NCBI GenBank assembly: GCA_035298385.1
Contig: DATGYC010000132.1
Coordinates: 1 to 16,292 of the forward strand
Reading direction: 5' to 3'
Length of the DNA stretch: 16,292 bases
From: DATGYC01 sp035298385
GTDB taxonomy: Bacteria; Bacillota; Sulfobacillia; Symbiobacteriales; Symbiobacteriaceae
The position numbers and the translations under genes are program-made. Under the pieces are notes generated by a model, which was not told the DNA's origin, searched no databases, and saw only the letters and a program-made list of their open reading frames with translations. Below, in pieces: positions 1 through 7,248 of this stretch. How positions within the stretch are numbered: the first letter of the stretch is position 1; every line of letters begins with the position of its first letter.

Positions 1-740
1 TAGGGATGCTGCGGGGAGCCGATCACGCTGGGCGTGCGGCCGAGTTCGACCATCCGCCCGGTATACATAACCCCGATCCGGCCCTCGCGGGCAAAGTACT
101 TGGCCAGGGCCAGATCGTGGGTGATGAAGACGAAGGAGACGCCCAGGTCCTTGTTCAGCCGGCCCAGCATGTTGAGCAGGGAGGCCCGAATCGAGACGTC
201 GACCATCGAGACCGCCTCGTCAGCGACGATCAGGCGGGGGTTGACCGTCAGGGCTCGAGCGACCGAGACGCGCTGGCGCTGGCCACCGGAGAGCTGGTGC
301 GGGAACTTGTCCAGAATCTCTTCAGCCGGGGTCAGGTCGACCAGCTCGAGGAGCTCGACGGCCTTCCGGCGGGCAGAGCGCTCATCGGTGACGATCTTGT
401 GGTAGAGCAGCGGGGCGCTCATCGTCTGGTAGATCGTGCGGACCGGGTTGAGCGAGGAGAACGGGTCCTGGTGGACCATCTGGACCGAGCGGCGGTAGTG
501 CGCGAACTCGGCGCCCTTCAGGGCCGTGATCGGCTTGCCCTCGAAGAGGATCTGGCCGCCAGTCGGATCCAGGAGGCCAGCGGCCATCTTGCCGGTGGTC
601 GTCTTACCGCAGCCGGACTCGCCGACCAGGCAGATGATCTCCTTCTCAGCGATGGCCAGATTGACGTCATCGACCGCCTTGACGGTCTTCTTCATCTGGG
701 TGAAGTCACGGGTGATGTGCTTCAGTTCCAACAGCGCCAT
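1..740 (-). CDS. Dpp/Opp-family ABC transporter ATPase (second ATPase, DppF-like), C-terminus cut by window edge
   Basis: Cytoplasmic nucleotide-binding subunit that would hydrolyse ATP to drive the importer encoded by the genes just upstream. 246 residues are visible from the ATG at 738-740; the frame is open at base 1, where the sequence reaches the QHP that begins the family's oligo/dipeptide-transporter C-terminal segment. Visible motifs: Walker A GESGCGKTT (about residues 40-48), Q-loop Q91 in VHQDPFSS, signature LSGGQRQR (about 150-157), Walker B ending ADEAVSMVD (about 173-181), H-switch His about 208. The start lies 3 bases past the stop of the preceding ATPase gene and has a GGGGGAG ribosome binding site. 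Two non-identical ATPases in tandem are typical of Dpp/Opp systems. The substrate cannot be read from the ATPase; co-transcription with an AmiE-like hydrolase suggests peptide-bearing muropeptides (inference). Confidence 0.93.
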   Translation of the reverse strand, partial: MALLELKHITRDFTQMKKTVKAVDDVNLAIAEKEIICLVGESGCGKTTTGKMAAGLLDPTGGQILFEGKPITALKGAEFAHYRRSVQMVHQDPFSSLNPVRTIYQTMSAPLLYHKIVTDERSARRKAVELLELVDLTPAEEILDKFPHQLSGGQRQRVSVARALTVNPRLIVADEAVSMVDVSIRASLLNMLGRLNKDLGVSFVFITHDLALAKYFAREGRIGVMYTGRMVELGRTPSVIGSPQHP

Positions 741-743
741 CGG

Positions 744-1745
744 TTACTCCCCCTTCTTCGACTGAGCCATCACCTGCTGCCAGTGGTGGCAGGCGGTTAG
801 GTGGCCAGCGTCATCCGTCAGCGGCGGCTCTACTTCACGGCAGAGGTCGGTGGCGAAGGGACAACGGGGGTGGAACTTACAGCCGGTCGGCATGTTGACG
901 AAGTCGGGCGGTGAGCCGGGGATGGAGGTCAACTCCTCCTCGCTACCATGGAGGGTGGGGACTGCCCGGGTCAGGCCTAGGGTATAGGGGTGGCGGGGCG
1001 CCCCAAACGCCTCGTAGACGTCACAGATCTCAATCAACTGTCCGGCGTACATCGTCGCGACCCGGTCGGCCAGTTCAGCGGCCAGAGAGAGGTCATGCGA
1101 GATGAAGATCAGGGAGAAGCTGAACTCCTGCTTCAGCTCCCGCAGCAGCTCGATGATCGCCCGCTGGGTCAGGATGTCGAGCGCCGTGGTGGGCTCGTCC
1201 AGGATGACGACCTTGGGCTGGAGCAGGAGACCGAGCGCCAGCAGGACCCGCTGCCGCATACCGCCCGAGAGTTCGTGCGGATAGGAGGGCAGGACCCGGT
1301 CGGCGTCCAGGTGGACCGCCTTCAGGAGACGGCGAGCCCGCTTCTCAACCTCGGCCTTGTCCTTCAGGCCATGAGCCCGAGCGGTATCGAGGAAGTGATC
1401 GATGATCCGCAGGACCGGGTTGTACGCGCTGATCGCCGCCTGGAGCATCATCGCCATCTCCGACCAGCGGAAACGGAGGATCTCCTTCTCGCTCAGCGTC
1501 ATCAGATTGGTCTTCTTAGCGCCGTCGATCAGGGTGATGGAGCCGTCCGTGATCTTGGCGGTCGGAGGCGAGAGGCGGATCAGGGCGAAGCCGAGCGTGG
1601 ACTTGCCACAACCCGACTCGCCGATCAAGGCGAGGGTCTCGCCCTTGTAAAGATCAAAGGAGACGCCGCGCAGGGCCTGAACAGGACCGCGGCGGGACTG
1701 GTAGGCCAGCTTGAGATCCTTAACGGAGAGTACGACCTCTGGCAT
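744..1745 (-). CDS. Dpp/Opp-family ABC transporter ATPase (first ATPase, DppD-like)
   Basis: 333-residue ATPase partner of the importer. Walker A GESGCGKST at about 42-50, Q-loop Q102, signature LSGGMRQR at about 159-166, Walker B VVILDEPT at about 179-186 followed by TALD, and switch His217. The C-terminal oligo/dipeptide-transporter domain has RHPYTLGLTRAVP (about 251-263) and four cysteines (C289, C295, C302, C319) in the spacing typical of DppD/OppD C-termini, where the family can carry an iron-sulphur cluster. The ATG at 1743-1745 is 2 bases downstream of the permease stop, with a purine-rich GGGTGGGTGAG ahead of it, so translation is probably coupled. Length is normal for the family and all ATPase motifs look intact. 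The family call is very secure; the substrate is unknown. Confidence 0.95.
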   Translation of the reverse strand: MPEVVLSVKDLKLAYQSRRGPVQALRGVSFDLYKGETLALIGESGCGKSTLGFALIRLSPPTAKITDGSITLIDGAKKTNLMTLSEKEILRFRWSEMAMMLQAAISAYNPVLRIIDHFLDTARAHGLKDKAEVEKRARRLLKAVHLDADRVLPSYPHELSGGMRQRVLLALGLLLQPKVVILDEPTTALDILTQRAIIELLRELKQEFSFSLIFISHDLSLAAELADRVATMYAGQLIEICDVYEAFGAPRHPYTLGLTRAVPTLHGSEEELTSIPGSPPDFVNMPTGCKFHPRCPFATDLCREVEPPLTDDAGHLTACHHWQQVMAQSKKGE

Positions 1746-1747
1746 AG

Positions 1748-2623
1748 CTACTCACCCACCCTTAGACGGGGATTGAAGACCTCATCCAGCGAGCGGGACA
1801 TCGTCACCAGCGAGAACTGGAGGAGGACGATCATGAAGATCGGCACGAAGAGGAACCAGCGGGAGTTGGCGCTGAAGATGGCGCCGAACCGCCAGGCGTA
1901 CTGCAGCATGACACCCCAGTTGTTCGACTCCAGCGGCACGATGCCGAGGAAGACGAGACCGACCTGGGAGTAGACGGCGTCGGTCATGTTCATGACGAAC
2001 TGGACGAGGATGTAGCTCATCATGTTCGGCATGATCTCCTTGAAGAGCAGGTGCGAGGTGGGCAGGCCGAGCGCCCGCGCCGCCTGGACGTAGTCGCGCT
2101 CCTTCAGGGAGAGGACCTGAGCCCGGATCGCCCGCATCAGCGAGCCCCAACCGATCGAAGCCAGAATCAGGGCCAGGCCGGTGGGCGAGTCCAGCTGGAT
2201 GAAGCCAGCCAGGACGAGCAGCAGCGGGAACTTCGGGATCGTGATGACGATCTCGGCGACGCCGTTGATGACCGAATCGACCCAGCCGCCAACGACGGCG
2301 GCGAGCGAGCCGAGCGTAACGCCGACGGCGACGGTCAAGAAGGCGGCCAGGGCGCCCACGTAGACCACGGAGCGGCCACCAGAGATGATCTGCATCATGA
2401 TGTCACGGCCCTGATTGTCCGTGCCCAGCCAGTGAGCCGCCGACGGCCCCTGGTAGATCAGTTCCGTGTGAGCGGTCATGTCCAGGTGGATGAAGAACGG
2501 ACCCAACATGGCAAGCAGCACGACGAACATCGTCAGGATGAAGCCAGCGAAGCCGACACGGTTGCGAGCCATGATCCGCAGGGTCTGCCGGAGCGAGCTG
2601 ATCAAGAGCGAAAGGCGTTGCAT
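1748..2623 (-). CDS. Dpp/Opp-family ABC transporter permease (DppC-like)
   Basis: 291-residue integral membrane permease. It has an N-terminal cytoplasmic stretch and first membrane helix (about residues 20-48), then an extracytoplasmic loop containing the family-typical HWLGTDNQGRD (about 84-94). The BPD_transp_1 core contains the ATPase-coupling EAA-type loop DYVQAARALGLP...EIMPN. About six hydrophobic segments are visible. The ATG at 2621-2623 has an excellent GGGAGG site and sits 6 bases after the stop of the upstream permease gene. Length and loop pattern match DppC/OppC proteins. The pair of permeases plus two ATPases forms a complete importer apart from the binding protein, which is not in this window. 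Confidence 0.93.
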   Translation of the reverse strand: MQRLSLLISSLRQTLRIMARNRVGFAGFILTMFVVLLAMLGPFFIHLDMTAHTELIYQGPSAAHWLGTDNQGRDIMMQIISGGRSVVYVGALAAFLTVAVGVTLGSLAAVVGGWVDSVINGVAEIVITIPKFPLLLVLAGFIQLDSPTGLALILASIGWGSLMRAIRAQVLSLKERDYVQAARALGLPTSHLLFKEIMPNMMSYILVQFVMNMTDAVYSQVGLVFLGIVPLESNNWGVMLQYAWRFGAIFSANSRWFLFVPIFMIVLLQFSLVTMSRSLDEVFNPRLRVGE

Positions 2624-2629
2624 AGCCGC

Positions 2630-3646
2630 TTACCTCCCTTCCGCCCGGATCCGGGGATCCAGCAGGCTGTAGAGTAGGTCGGCGAGCACGTTGGCCAGCA
2701 CGACCGAGGCGCAGATGATGATGAAGATCGCCTGGATGACCGGGTAGTCGCGTGAGGTCAGAGCAGCGCTCAACTTCAGGCCGATACCCGCATACTGGAA
2801 GATCGACTCGATCAGGGTAGAGCCACCGACCACGAAGCCGATCGAGATCGCCAGGGTGGTGAAGAGCGGCAGGACGGCGTTCCGGCCGACGTAGGCGGTC
2901 GTGATCCGGGCGTCCGAGAGGCCACGCGCTCGGGCGACGTTGACGTAATCCTCACCCAAGGTCGAGACCGTGTTCGACTTCATCATCAACATCCAGGTAC
3001 CGATCGTGGTCAGGATGTAGGTGATGATCGGCAGGGAGGCGTGGTAGAGGGCGTCGAGCAGGAAGTCCAGCGAGAACTCCGGCTGCACGCCAGGCGACAT
3101 CGAGCCACGAATCGAACCGGTGTCAAACCAGTTCAGAGTGACACCGAAGATGACGACGATCAGCATGGCCGTGACATAGTTCGGCACGGCGGTGATGATC
3201 GAGGCGAACGAGGAGAGGACGTGATCCACCCAGGAGTTCCGCTTGTAGGCCATCAGCGTGCCGAAGAGCACACCCAGCAGGAACGAGACGAAGAGCGAGA
3301 TCGTGACGACGAAGAGCGTCCAGGGCAGGAAGCGCATCACGATGTCGATGACCGGGGTAGCCGCCGAGATGATCGAGACCCCGAAGTCACCATGCAACAG
3401 GTTCTTCATGTAGGCCAGATACTGCACGTAGACCGGCTGGTTCAGGTCGACCTGGAAGATCGAGTTCGCCATCTGCACGGCGTCCTGGTACGGGGTGCCC
3501 TGAGCGACCTGCTGGGAGATGTAGATGTCCAGCGGGTTGCCCGGCATCAACCGGATCAGGAAGAAGGTGAGCGTCGTGACGATGAAGATCGTCAGGAACG
3601 CCTTCAGCAGACGGATAAGATAGTAGTTCTTAAATACTCGACGCAA
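2630..3646 (-). CDS. Dpp/Opp-family ABC transporter permease (DppB-like)
   Basis: 338-residue membrane permease. The first helix (about residues 13-32) is followed by FFLIRLMPGNPLD, the hallmark N-terminus of DppB/OppB proteins. A long extracytoplasmic region follows, then five further hydrophobic segments with the coupling loop DYVNVARARGLSD. The C-terminus LLYSLLDPRIR is also typical. The chosen start is TTG (3644-3646): the upstream gene stops only 20 bases away, the next in-frame residues (RRVFKNYYLIRLLKAFLTIF) match family N-termini, and a G-run precedes it. An eight-C run (+ strand, 3653-3660) lies in this gap, a possible slippage or sequencing-error spot but outside the coding sequence. 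Its place directly after amiE suggests that the importer brings in AmiE substrates (inference). Confidence 0.92.
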   Translation of the reverse strand: MRRVFKNYYLIRLLKAFLTIFIVTTLTFFLIRLMPGNPLDIYISQQVAQGTPYQDAVQMANSIFQVDLNQPVYVQYLAYMKNLLHGDFGVSIISAATPVIDIVMRFLPWTLFVVTISLFVSFLLGVLFGTLMAYKRNSWVDHVLSSFASIITAVPNYVTAMLIVVIFGVTLNWFDTGSIRGSMSPGVQPEFSLDFLLDALYHASLPIITYILTTIGTWMLMMKSNTVSTLGEDYVNVARARGLSDARITTAYVGRNAVLPLFTTLAISIGFVVGGSTLIESIFQYAGIGLKLSAALTSRDYPVIQAIFIIICASVVLANVLADLLYSLLDPRIRAEGR

Positions 3647-3666
3647 TCTCTTTCCCCCCCAAGGGA

Positions 3667-4773
3667 TTAGCGCAACGCGGCAGCGATAGCGTTATGGAAC
3701 CGCGGGCGGAGCCGAAGGATCACATCGCTCTCCCGACCGAAGTGGACCCGGTTGGTGAGCAGAGCGACCGAGAGACCAGTTGTGGGATCGTTCCAGAGCG
3801 AGGTGCCAGTAAAGCCGGTGTGACCGAAGGCACCAGGCGTTAACAGATCCCCACAGCTCATGAACGAGTGCTTCGGCCGCAGGACGATCCAGCCGAGACC
3901 GCGGGAGTCCCCTGCATCTTCCGCCTGCATGCGGGTAGCGGCGGCGAGGGTGGCCGGACCGAGGAGCCCCTGAAGCCAAAGTTGACCATAGGCGCAGATA
4001 TCCACGGCGGTACCGAAGAGGCCAGCATGTCCAGCCACACCGCCAAGGCAGGTAGCCCTCTCGTCATGCACCTCACCAACCTGGTACCGACCGAGAGCCG
4101 GGCGGTATTCGGTAGCGGCACAGGTGGCGGCAACCTCAGGCGCTGGGTTGAAACCGAGGGAGTTCAGGCCATTCGGCCGGAAGATGAACGCAGTGGCATA
4201 CTGATCCAGCGGCTTGCCGCTGAGCAGATGGACCAACTCACCCAGCAAGATGAAGCCTAAGTCGCTGTAGACGATCGACTTGCCGGGCTCCTGGTGCAGC
4301 GGGGCGACCAGGATGCGCTGGATATACTCTGAACGGGTGCCAGGCTCTAGTTCGAGCGGCAACCAGGGCGCCAGACCAGCCGAGTGCGTGAGGAGATGCC
4401 GAACGGTGACGTTCTCCTTCCCCTCGCCCGTGAAGGCTGGGAAGAACCGCTGGAGGCGATCATCCAAGCGGAAGGCCCCTTGCTCCAACAGGTGCAGCAC
4501 GGCGGGAAGCGTGGCCGTCACCTTGGTCAAGGAGGCGAGATCAAACCGAGTGTCGAGCTGCATGGGTCGCTGCTCGGGCTGAGTGGCTGCCCAGCCTAGG
4601 GCCTGATGCAGGAGCAACGTTCCACGCCGGGCCACCGCGATGACCGCACCGGGGATCTCTCCCTTGGCGATCGTCTCTGCGACGATATCGACGGCACGTG
4701 CTATGCCTGCCGGATCCATCTGGGCGCTAGCGGGGTTCCCCTCCCGTAGCACCGGCGGTACCGTGATCGACAT
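3667..4773 (-). CDS. amiE: AmiE-like serine hydrolase (beta-lactamase/class C fold), probable cytoplasmic MurNAc-peptide amidase
   Basis: 368-residue penicillin-recognising serine hydrolase. Catalytic motifs: SLTK at residues 81-84 (nucleophile Ser81, Lys84), YSD at 169-171 (the YxN position) and HTG at 318-320 (the KTG position). The blocks GEVHDERATCLGGVAGHAGLFG (split around residue 240) and LLTNRVHF are characteristic of the YbbE/AmiE subgroup, which in B. subtilis is an N-acetylmuramyl-L-alanine amidase encoded beside namZ and murP. Expected reaction: removal of the peptide from MurNAc. There is no signal peptide, and the frame upstream meets a stop at 4798-4800 without another plausible start, so the protein is predicted cytoplasmic. 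ATG 4771-4773 has a GGAAGGTGG site. It is the first gene of the ABC operon. A related esterase or carboxypeptidase activity cannot be excluded. Confidence 0.85.
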   Translation of the reverse strand: MSITVPPVLREGNPASAQMDPAGIARAVDIVAETIAKGEIPGAVIAVARRGTLLLHQALGWAATQPEQRPMQLDTRFDLASLTKVTATLPAVLHLLEQGAFRLDDRLQRFFPAFTGEGKENVTVRHLLTHSAGLAPWLPLELEPGTRSEYIQRILVAPLHQEPGKSIVYSDLGFILLGELVHLLSGKPLDQYATAFIFRPNGLNSLGFNPAPEVAATCAATEYRPALGRYQVGEVHDERATCLGGVAGHAGLFGTAVDICAYGQLWLQGLLGPATLAAATRMQAEDAGDSRGLGWIVLRPKHSFMSCGDLLTPGAFGHTGFTGTSLWNDPTTGLSVALLTNRVHFGRESDVILRLRPRFHNAIAAALR

Positions 4774-4828
4774 GCCAAACCCACCTTCCAGAAACCATCA
4801 GCCTGGGCTTTGATGGAACCTGTTCATC

Positions 4829-4860
4829 TTGTATATACCATACTTACCTGGTCTATACCT
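4829..4860. promoter_or_regulatory. Two NagR/DasR-like operators in the amiE leader
   Basis: TTGTATATACCA (4829-4840) and TGGTCTATACCT (4849-4860) are near-palindromic 12-mers of the TGGT-N4-ACCA type bound by HutC-family GlcNAc regulators; the known DasR core is TGGTCTAGACCA. Their starts are exactly 20 bp apart, about two helical turns, which would favour cooperative binding on one DNA face. They lie between the likely amiE promoter and the amiE start, so binding should repress the ABC/amiE operon. The site sequence recurs at 12914-12933 and 13899-13910. Confidence 0.75.
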
Positions 4861-4900
4861 CTTGATCACCAAAAATTTTACGGGTACGAACCTATTTATC

Positions 4901-4906
4901 ATTATA
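4901..4906 (-). promoter_or_regulatory. Possible -10 box of the amiE/ABC operon promoter
   Basis: Reading the minus strand, a perfect TATAAT occurs here in an AT-rich island within otherwise G+C-rich DNA. The -35 region 17 bases further upstream (TTTTCC) is weak, so the promoter may need help or may be misplaced. Transcription from it would run through the paired operators at 4829-4860 before reaching amiE. The plus-strand namZ promoter must also lie in this 209-base divergent region, but I see no convincing -35/-10 pair for it. Confidence 0.4.
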
Positions 4907-4930
4907 GGGGCTCTGCTGAGGCAGGAAAAG

Positions 4931-4942
4931 TGGTACATACCA
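4931..4942. promoter_or_regulatory. NagR/DasR-like operator ahead of namZ
   Basis: TGGTACATACCA has perfect 5-base arms (TGGTA / TACCA) around a 2-base centre. It has the same half-sites as the operators at 4829-4860, and lies 40 bases upstream of the namZ start, where binding would block transcription of namZ-kinase-anmK. It is the third such site in the divergent region. Confidence 0.72.
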
Positions 4943-4982
4943 GTAAATCTAGCAAGAGACTGTTCACTGTGGGGGCGTTCTT

Positions 4983-6137
4983 GTGTCGACTGTGAAAACC
5001 GGATCGCAGACCCTGATTCAGCACCATCTTTCCGCCCTTCGGGGCGCCCGCATCGGCCTGATCACCAACCCGACCGGCCTGGATGCCACCCTGCGTCCTA
5101 CGCTCGACCTCTTGCTGGAGGCCGGGCTGACCGTCACTGCTCTCTTCGGCCCGGAGCACGGCATCCGTGGCGATGCACCGGCGGGCGCCCACATCGCCTC
5201 CGGCGTCGATCCGCTAACCGGCATTCCGGTCTACTCGCTCTACGGGCCAACCAGGAAGCCCACCCCCGAGATGCTCGACGCGGTCGACGTCCTGCTCTTT
5301 GAGATCCAGGATGCGGGCGCCCGCTTCTACACCTACACCTGGACGCTCGCCCTCTGCATGGAGGCAGCGGCCGAACTCGGCAAGCGGCTGGTCGTCCTGG
5401 ACCGCCCCAACCCGATCGGCGGCGAGGCAGTTGAAGGCGGCCTTCTCCAGCCCGGCCTGGAGACCTTCGTCGGCCTCCGCCCAATCCCGGTCCGGCACGG
5501 CATGACCCACGGTGAGCTCGCACAGTGGCTGAACGGCCGGTTCGGCCCGGCCTGCGACCTGACCGTGATCCCGATGGAGGGCTGGGAGCGCTCCATGTAC
5601 TGGGAGGAGACCGGCCTGCCCTTCGTCCCCCCCTCCCCGGCGACGAACATGCCGTCGATGCTCCAGCTCTACCCGGGCACCTGCTTCATTGAGGGCGTCA
5701 ACCTCTCCGAGGGGCGCGGCACCTCCCTGCCGTTCCAGGTCTTCGGGGCGCCCTGGCTGCACGAGCGGGCCGTGGTGGCTGAGCTCACCCTGCGCTGCCT
5801 GCCAGGGGTCCTCTTCCGCCCGCACCACTTCACCCCGCTGACCTCCAAGCACGAGGGCGCCTTCTGCCGCGGCGTGCAGATCCACGTCCTGGACAAGCGC
5901 GCCCTGCGGCCTGTGGAGCTCGGCGCCCACATCCTTGACGTGGTCCGCCAACTCCATCCGGAGCAGTTCGAGTGGGTGAAGGGCTCCACCAAGTACTGGA
6001 TCGACCTGGTCTCCGGCTCCGCGCGCCTGCGGGAGGCGATCGACGCTGGTGCCTCGATCGAGCCGGTTCTGGCGGCGTGGCGGGAGGAGGCTGCGGCCTT
6101 CAAGGCTGCGGCCGCACCGTACCTGCTCTACGCATAG
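4983..6137 (+). CDS. namZ: NamZ-type exo-beta-N-acetylmuramidase (DUF1343, GH171), predicted cytoplasmic
   Basis: 384 residues. NamZ enzymes release MurNAc from the non-reducing end of MurNAc-GlcNAc chains. Family motifs in order: GLITNPTG (25-32), FGPEHGIRGD (55-64), TGIPVYSLYG (79-88), FEIQDAGARFYTYTWT (106-121), VLDRPNPIGG (138-147), VRHGMTHGELA (170-180) and NLSEGRGTS (240-248). The acidic residues in FGPEHG, FEIQD and NLSEGRG are the obvious catalytic candidates. Start GTG 4983-4985 is preceded only by a weak G-rich site. The frame has a stop at 4950-4952 and no other start after it, so the protein begins almost directly with the catalytic domain and has no signal peptide, unlike secreted B. 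subtilis NamZ. First gene of the plus-strand operon; its stop overlaps the ribosome site of the kinase gene. Confidence 0.92.
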   Translation: MSTVKTGSQTLIQHHLSALRGARIGLITNPTGLDATLRPTLDLLLEAGLTVTALFGPEHGIRGDAPAGAHIASGVDPLTGIPVYSLYGPTRKPTPEMLDAVDVLLFEIQDAGARFYTYTWTLALCMEAAAELGKRLVVLDRPNPIGGEAVEGGLLQPGLETFVGLRPIPVRHGMTHGELAQWLNGRFGPACDLTVIPMEGWERSMYWEETGLPFVPPSPATNMPSMLQLYPGTCFIEGVNLSEGRGTSLPFQVFGAPWLHERAVVAELTLRCLPGVLFRPHHFTPLTSKHEGAFCRGVQIHVLDKRALRPVELGAHILDVVRQLHPEQFEWVKGSTKYWIDLVSGSARLREAIDAGASIEPVLAAWREEAAAFKAAAAPYLLYA

Positions 6138-6148
6138 GAGGAATCGGT

Positions 6149-7117
6149 ATGCTCGACCAGATTCTGCTTGGCATTGACGGCGGCGGCACGAACACCCGCT
6201 GCCTCGTTGCTGACATGAATGGAAAGATCTTGGGTGAGGGGCGCTCCGGCCCCTCCAACTATCAGTCGGTCGGCCAGGAGCGGGCGAGCGCCCACCTGCA
6301 GGCCGCCGTGGAGGGCGCCCTGGCCGCCGTCGGTCTGACCCTGGCCGATCTGGTCGCCGCTGAGCCCGGGGGCTCCACCCGCCTAGCCGCTGCCTGCGCC
6401 GGCCTCGCTGGCGTGGGGCGCCCCGAGGACCAGGCGGTCGCCCGCGAGATGCTCGCCTTCCTGGGCCAAGCGCCACTCCTGGCCGTCTCCGACGCCCGAA
6501 TCGCCGCGGCAGGCGCCCTGGAGGGCAGCCCCGGCGTCAACCTGATCGCCGGCACCGGTTCGATCGCCTTCGGTATCCGCCCGGATGGCGAGGTTGTCCG
6601 GGCCGGCGGCTGGGGCTGGATCCTCGGTGATGAGGGGAGCGGCTTCTCGATCGGGCGGGCCGCCATCCAGGCGGCGCTGGGCGCCCAGGACGGCAGCGTC
6701 CCCCCCACCACCCTGACCGCCGCCATCTGTGGCGCGTGGGAGCTTGAGCGGATCGACCAGTTGATCCGGAAGGTCTATGCCGATCCGGCCGCCAGCCGGA
6801 TCGAGATTGCCGGACTGGCACCGCTCGTCGTCGCGGCCGCTGAGGCCGGGGACGAGCCCGCCCAGGCGATCCTGTCCAAGGCCGGAACGGAGTTGGGTGG
6901 CCTTGCCGTCACCGCCCTCCGGCGCCTTGACCTGCCGGAGGGGGCGCCCCAGATCGTCGCTCTGACCGGCAGCGTCGCCACTCGGGTACAACTCGTCCGG
7001 ACGGCGCTCCAAGAGCACCTCGCTTGCCACGCCCCGGGCGCCCAGCTGATCGACCCTCGCCGTGGCCCCGGCGAGGGCGCCATCCTGATGGCCCAGGCAC
7101 TGATCGCAACGCGGTAA
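6149..7117 (+). CDS. BadF/BadG-family amino-sugar kinase, probable N-acetylmuramate/N-acetylglucosamine kinase (MurK/NagK-like)
   Basis: 322-residue sugar kinase of the ASKHA fold. Motifs: phosphate-1 loop GIDGGGTNTR (8-17), likely catalytic Asp115 in VSDARIA, phosphate-2 loop IAGTGSIAFG (133-142), the family signature GWGWILGDEGSGFSIG (154-169), and the adenosine segment IVALTGSVATR near the C-terminus. The ATG at 6149 follows AGGAGG at an 8-base spacing, and that site overlaps the namZ stop; a longer open frame beginning at 5972 is rejected because it overlaps namZ by 166 bases. Between namZ and anmK the likely substrates are free MurNAc from NamZ (giving MurNAc-6P, as for Clostridium MurK) and GlcNAc from NamZ or MupG. 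Which sugar it prefers cannot be read from the sequence. Confidence 0.88.
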   Translation: MLDQILLGIDGGGTNTRCLVADMNGKILGEGRSGPSNYQSVGQERASAHLQAAVEGALAAVGLTLADLVAAEPGGSTRLAAACAGLAGVGRPEDQAVAREMLAFLGQAPLLAVSDARIAAAGALEGSPGVNLIAGTGSIAFGIRPDGEVVRAGGWGWILGDEGSGFSIGRAAIQAALGAQDGSVPPTTLTAAICGAWELERIDQLIRKVYADPAASRIEIAGLAPLVVAAAEAGDEPAQAILSKAGTELGGLAVTALRRLDLPEGAPQIVALTGSVATRVQLVRTALQEHLACHAPGAQLIDPRRGPGEGAILMAQALIATR

Positions 7118-7248
7118 CGCATCGCACCGTGGTACTGCCCCCAAGGTCAGCCTCTCGTAAGGAGGCCATCAGGGGGTAGCCAGGTACTCCGTGTAATCAG
7201 GTAATCCGTGTAAAAATCGTCCCGGGTCCCCGCAAAGGAGGAGTCCCC
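7118..7248 (+). other. Intercistronic region between kinase and anmK: stem-loop and 17-bp tandem repeat
   Basis: 131 bases without a gene. A stem-loop at 7138-7176 has an outer stem CCCCC/GGGGG (7138-7142 with 7172-7176) and an inner stem GCCTC/GAGGC (7150-7154 with 7162-7166). No U-run follows, so it does not look like a standard terminator. Next comes a direct tandem repeat of a 17-mer (7181-7197 and 7198-7214; 15 of 17 identical) built on CAGGTAnTCCGTGTAA. The anmK ribosome site AAAGGAGGAG follows. The long gap and structures suggest that anmK expression is set separately from namZ and the kinase. Confidence 0.6.

Noticed and set aside
59..71. GGTATACATAACC, resembling the NagR-like operators
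   Set aside because: It is inside the coding sequence of an ABC ATPase, lacks the symmetric TGGT/ACCA arms, and there is no promoter nearby.
5972..6148. A longer start for the kinase gene, 59 codons upstream of 6149
   Set aside because: It would overlap namZ by 166 bases in another frame and encodes no kinase-like sequence; the ATG at 6149 has AGGAGG at the correct spacing and starts directly before the phosphate-binding loop.
5214..6476. Minus-strand open frame of 420 codons opposite namZ and the kinase
   Set aside because: It spans two real plus-strand genes and is Arg/Gly/Pro-rich shadow sequence without any family motif.
7181..7214. Possible CRISPR or phage attachment site at the tandem 17-mer
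   Set aside because: There are only two units, directly abutting with no spacer; no cas, integrase or tRNA gene is present.
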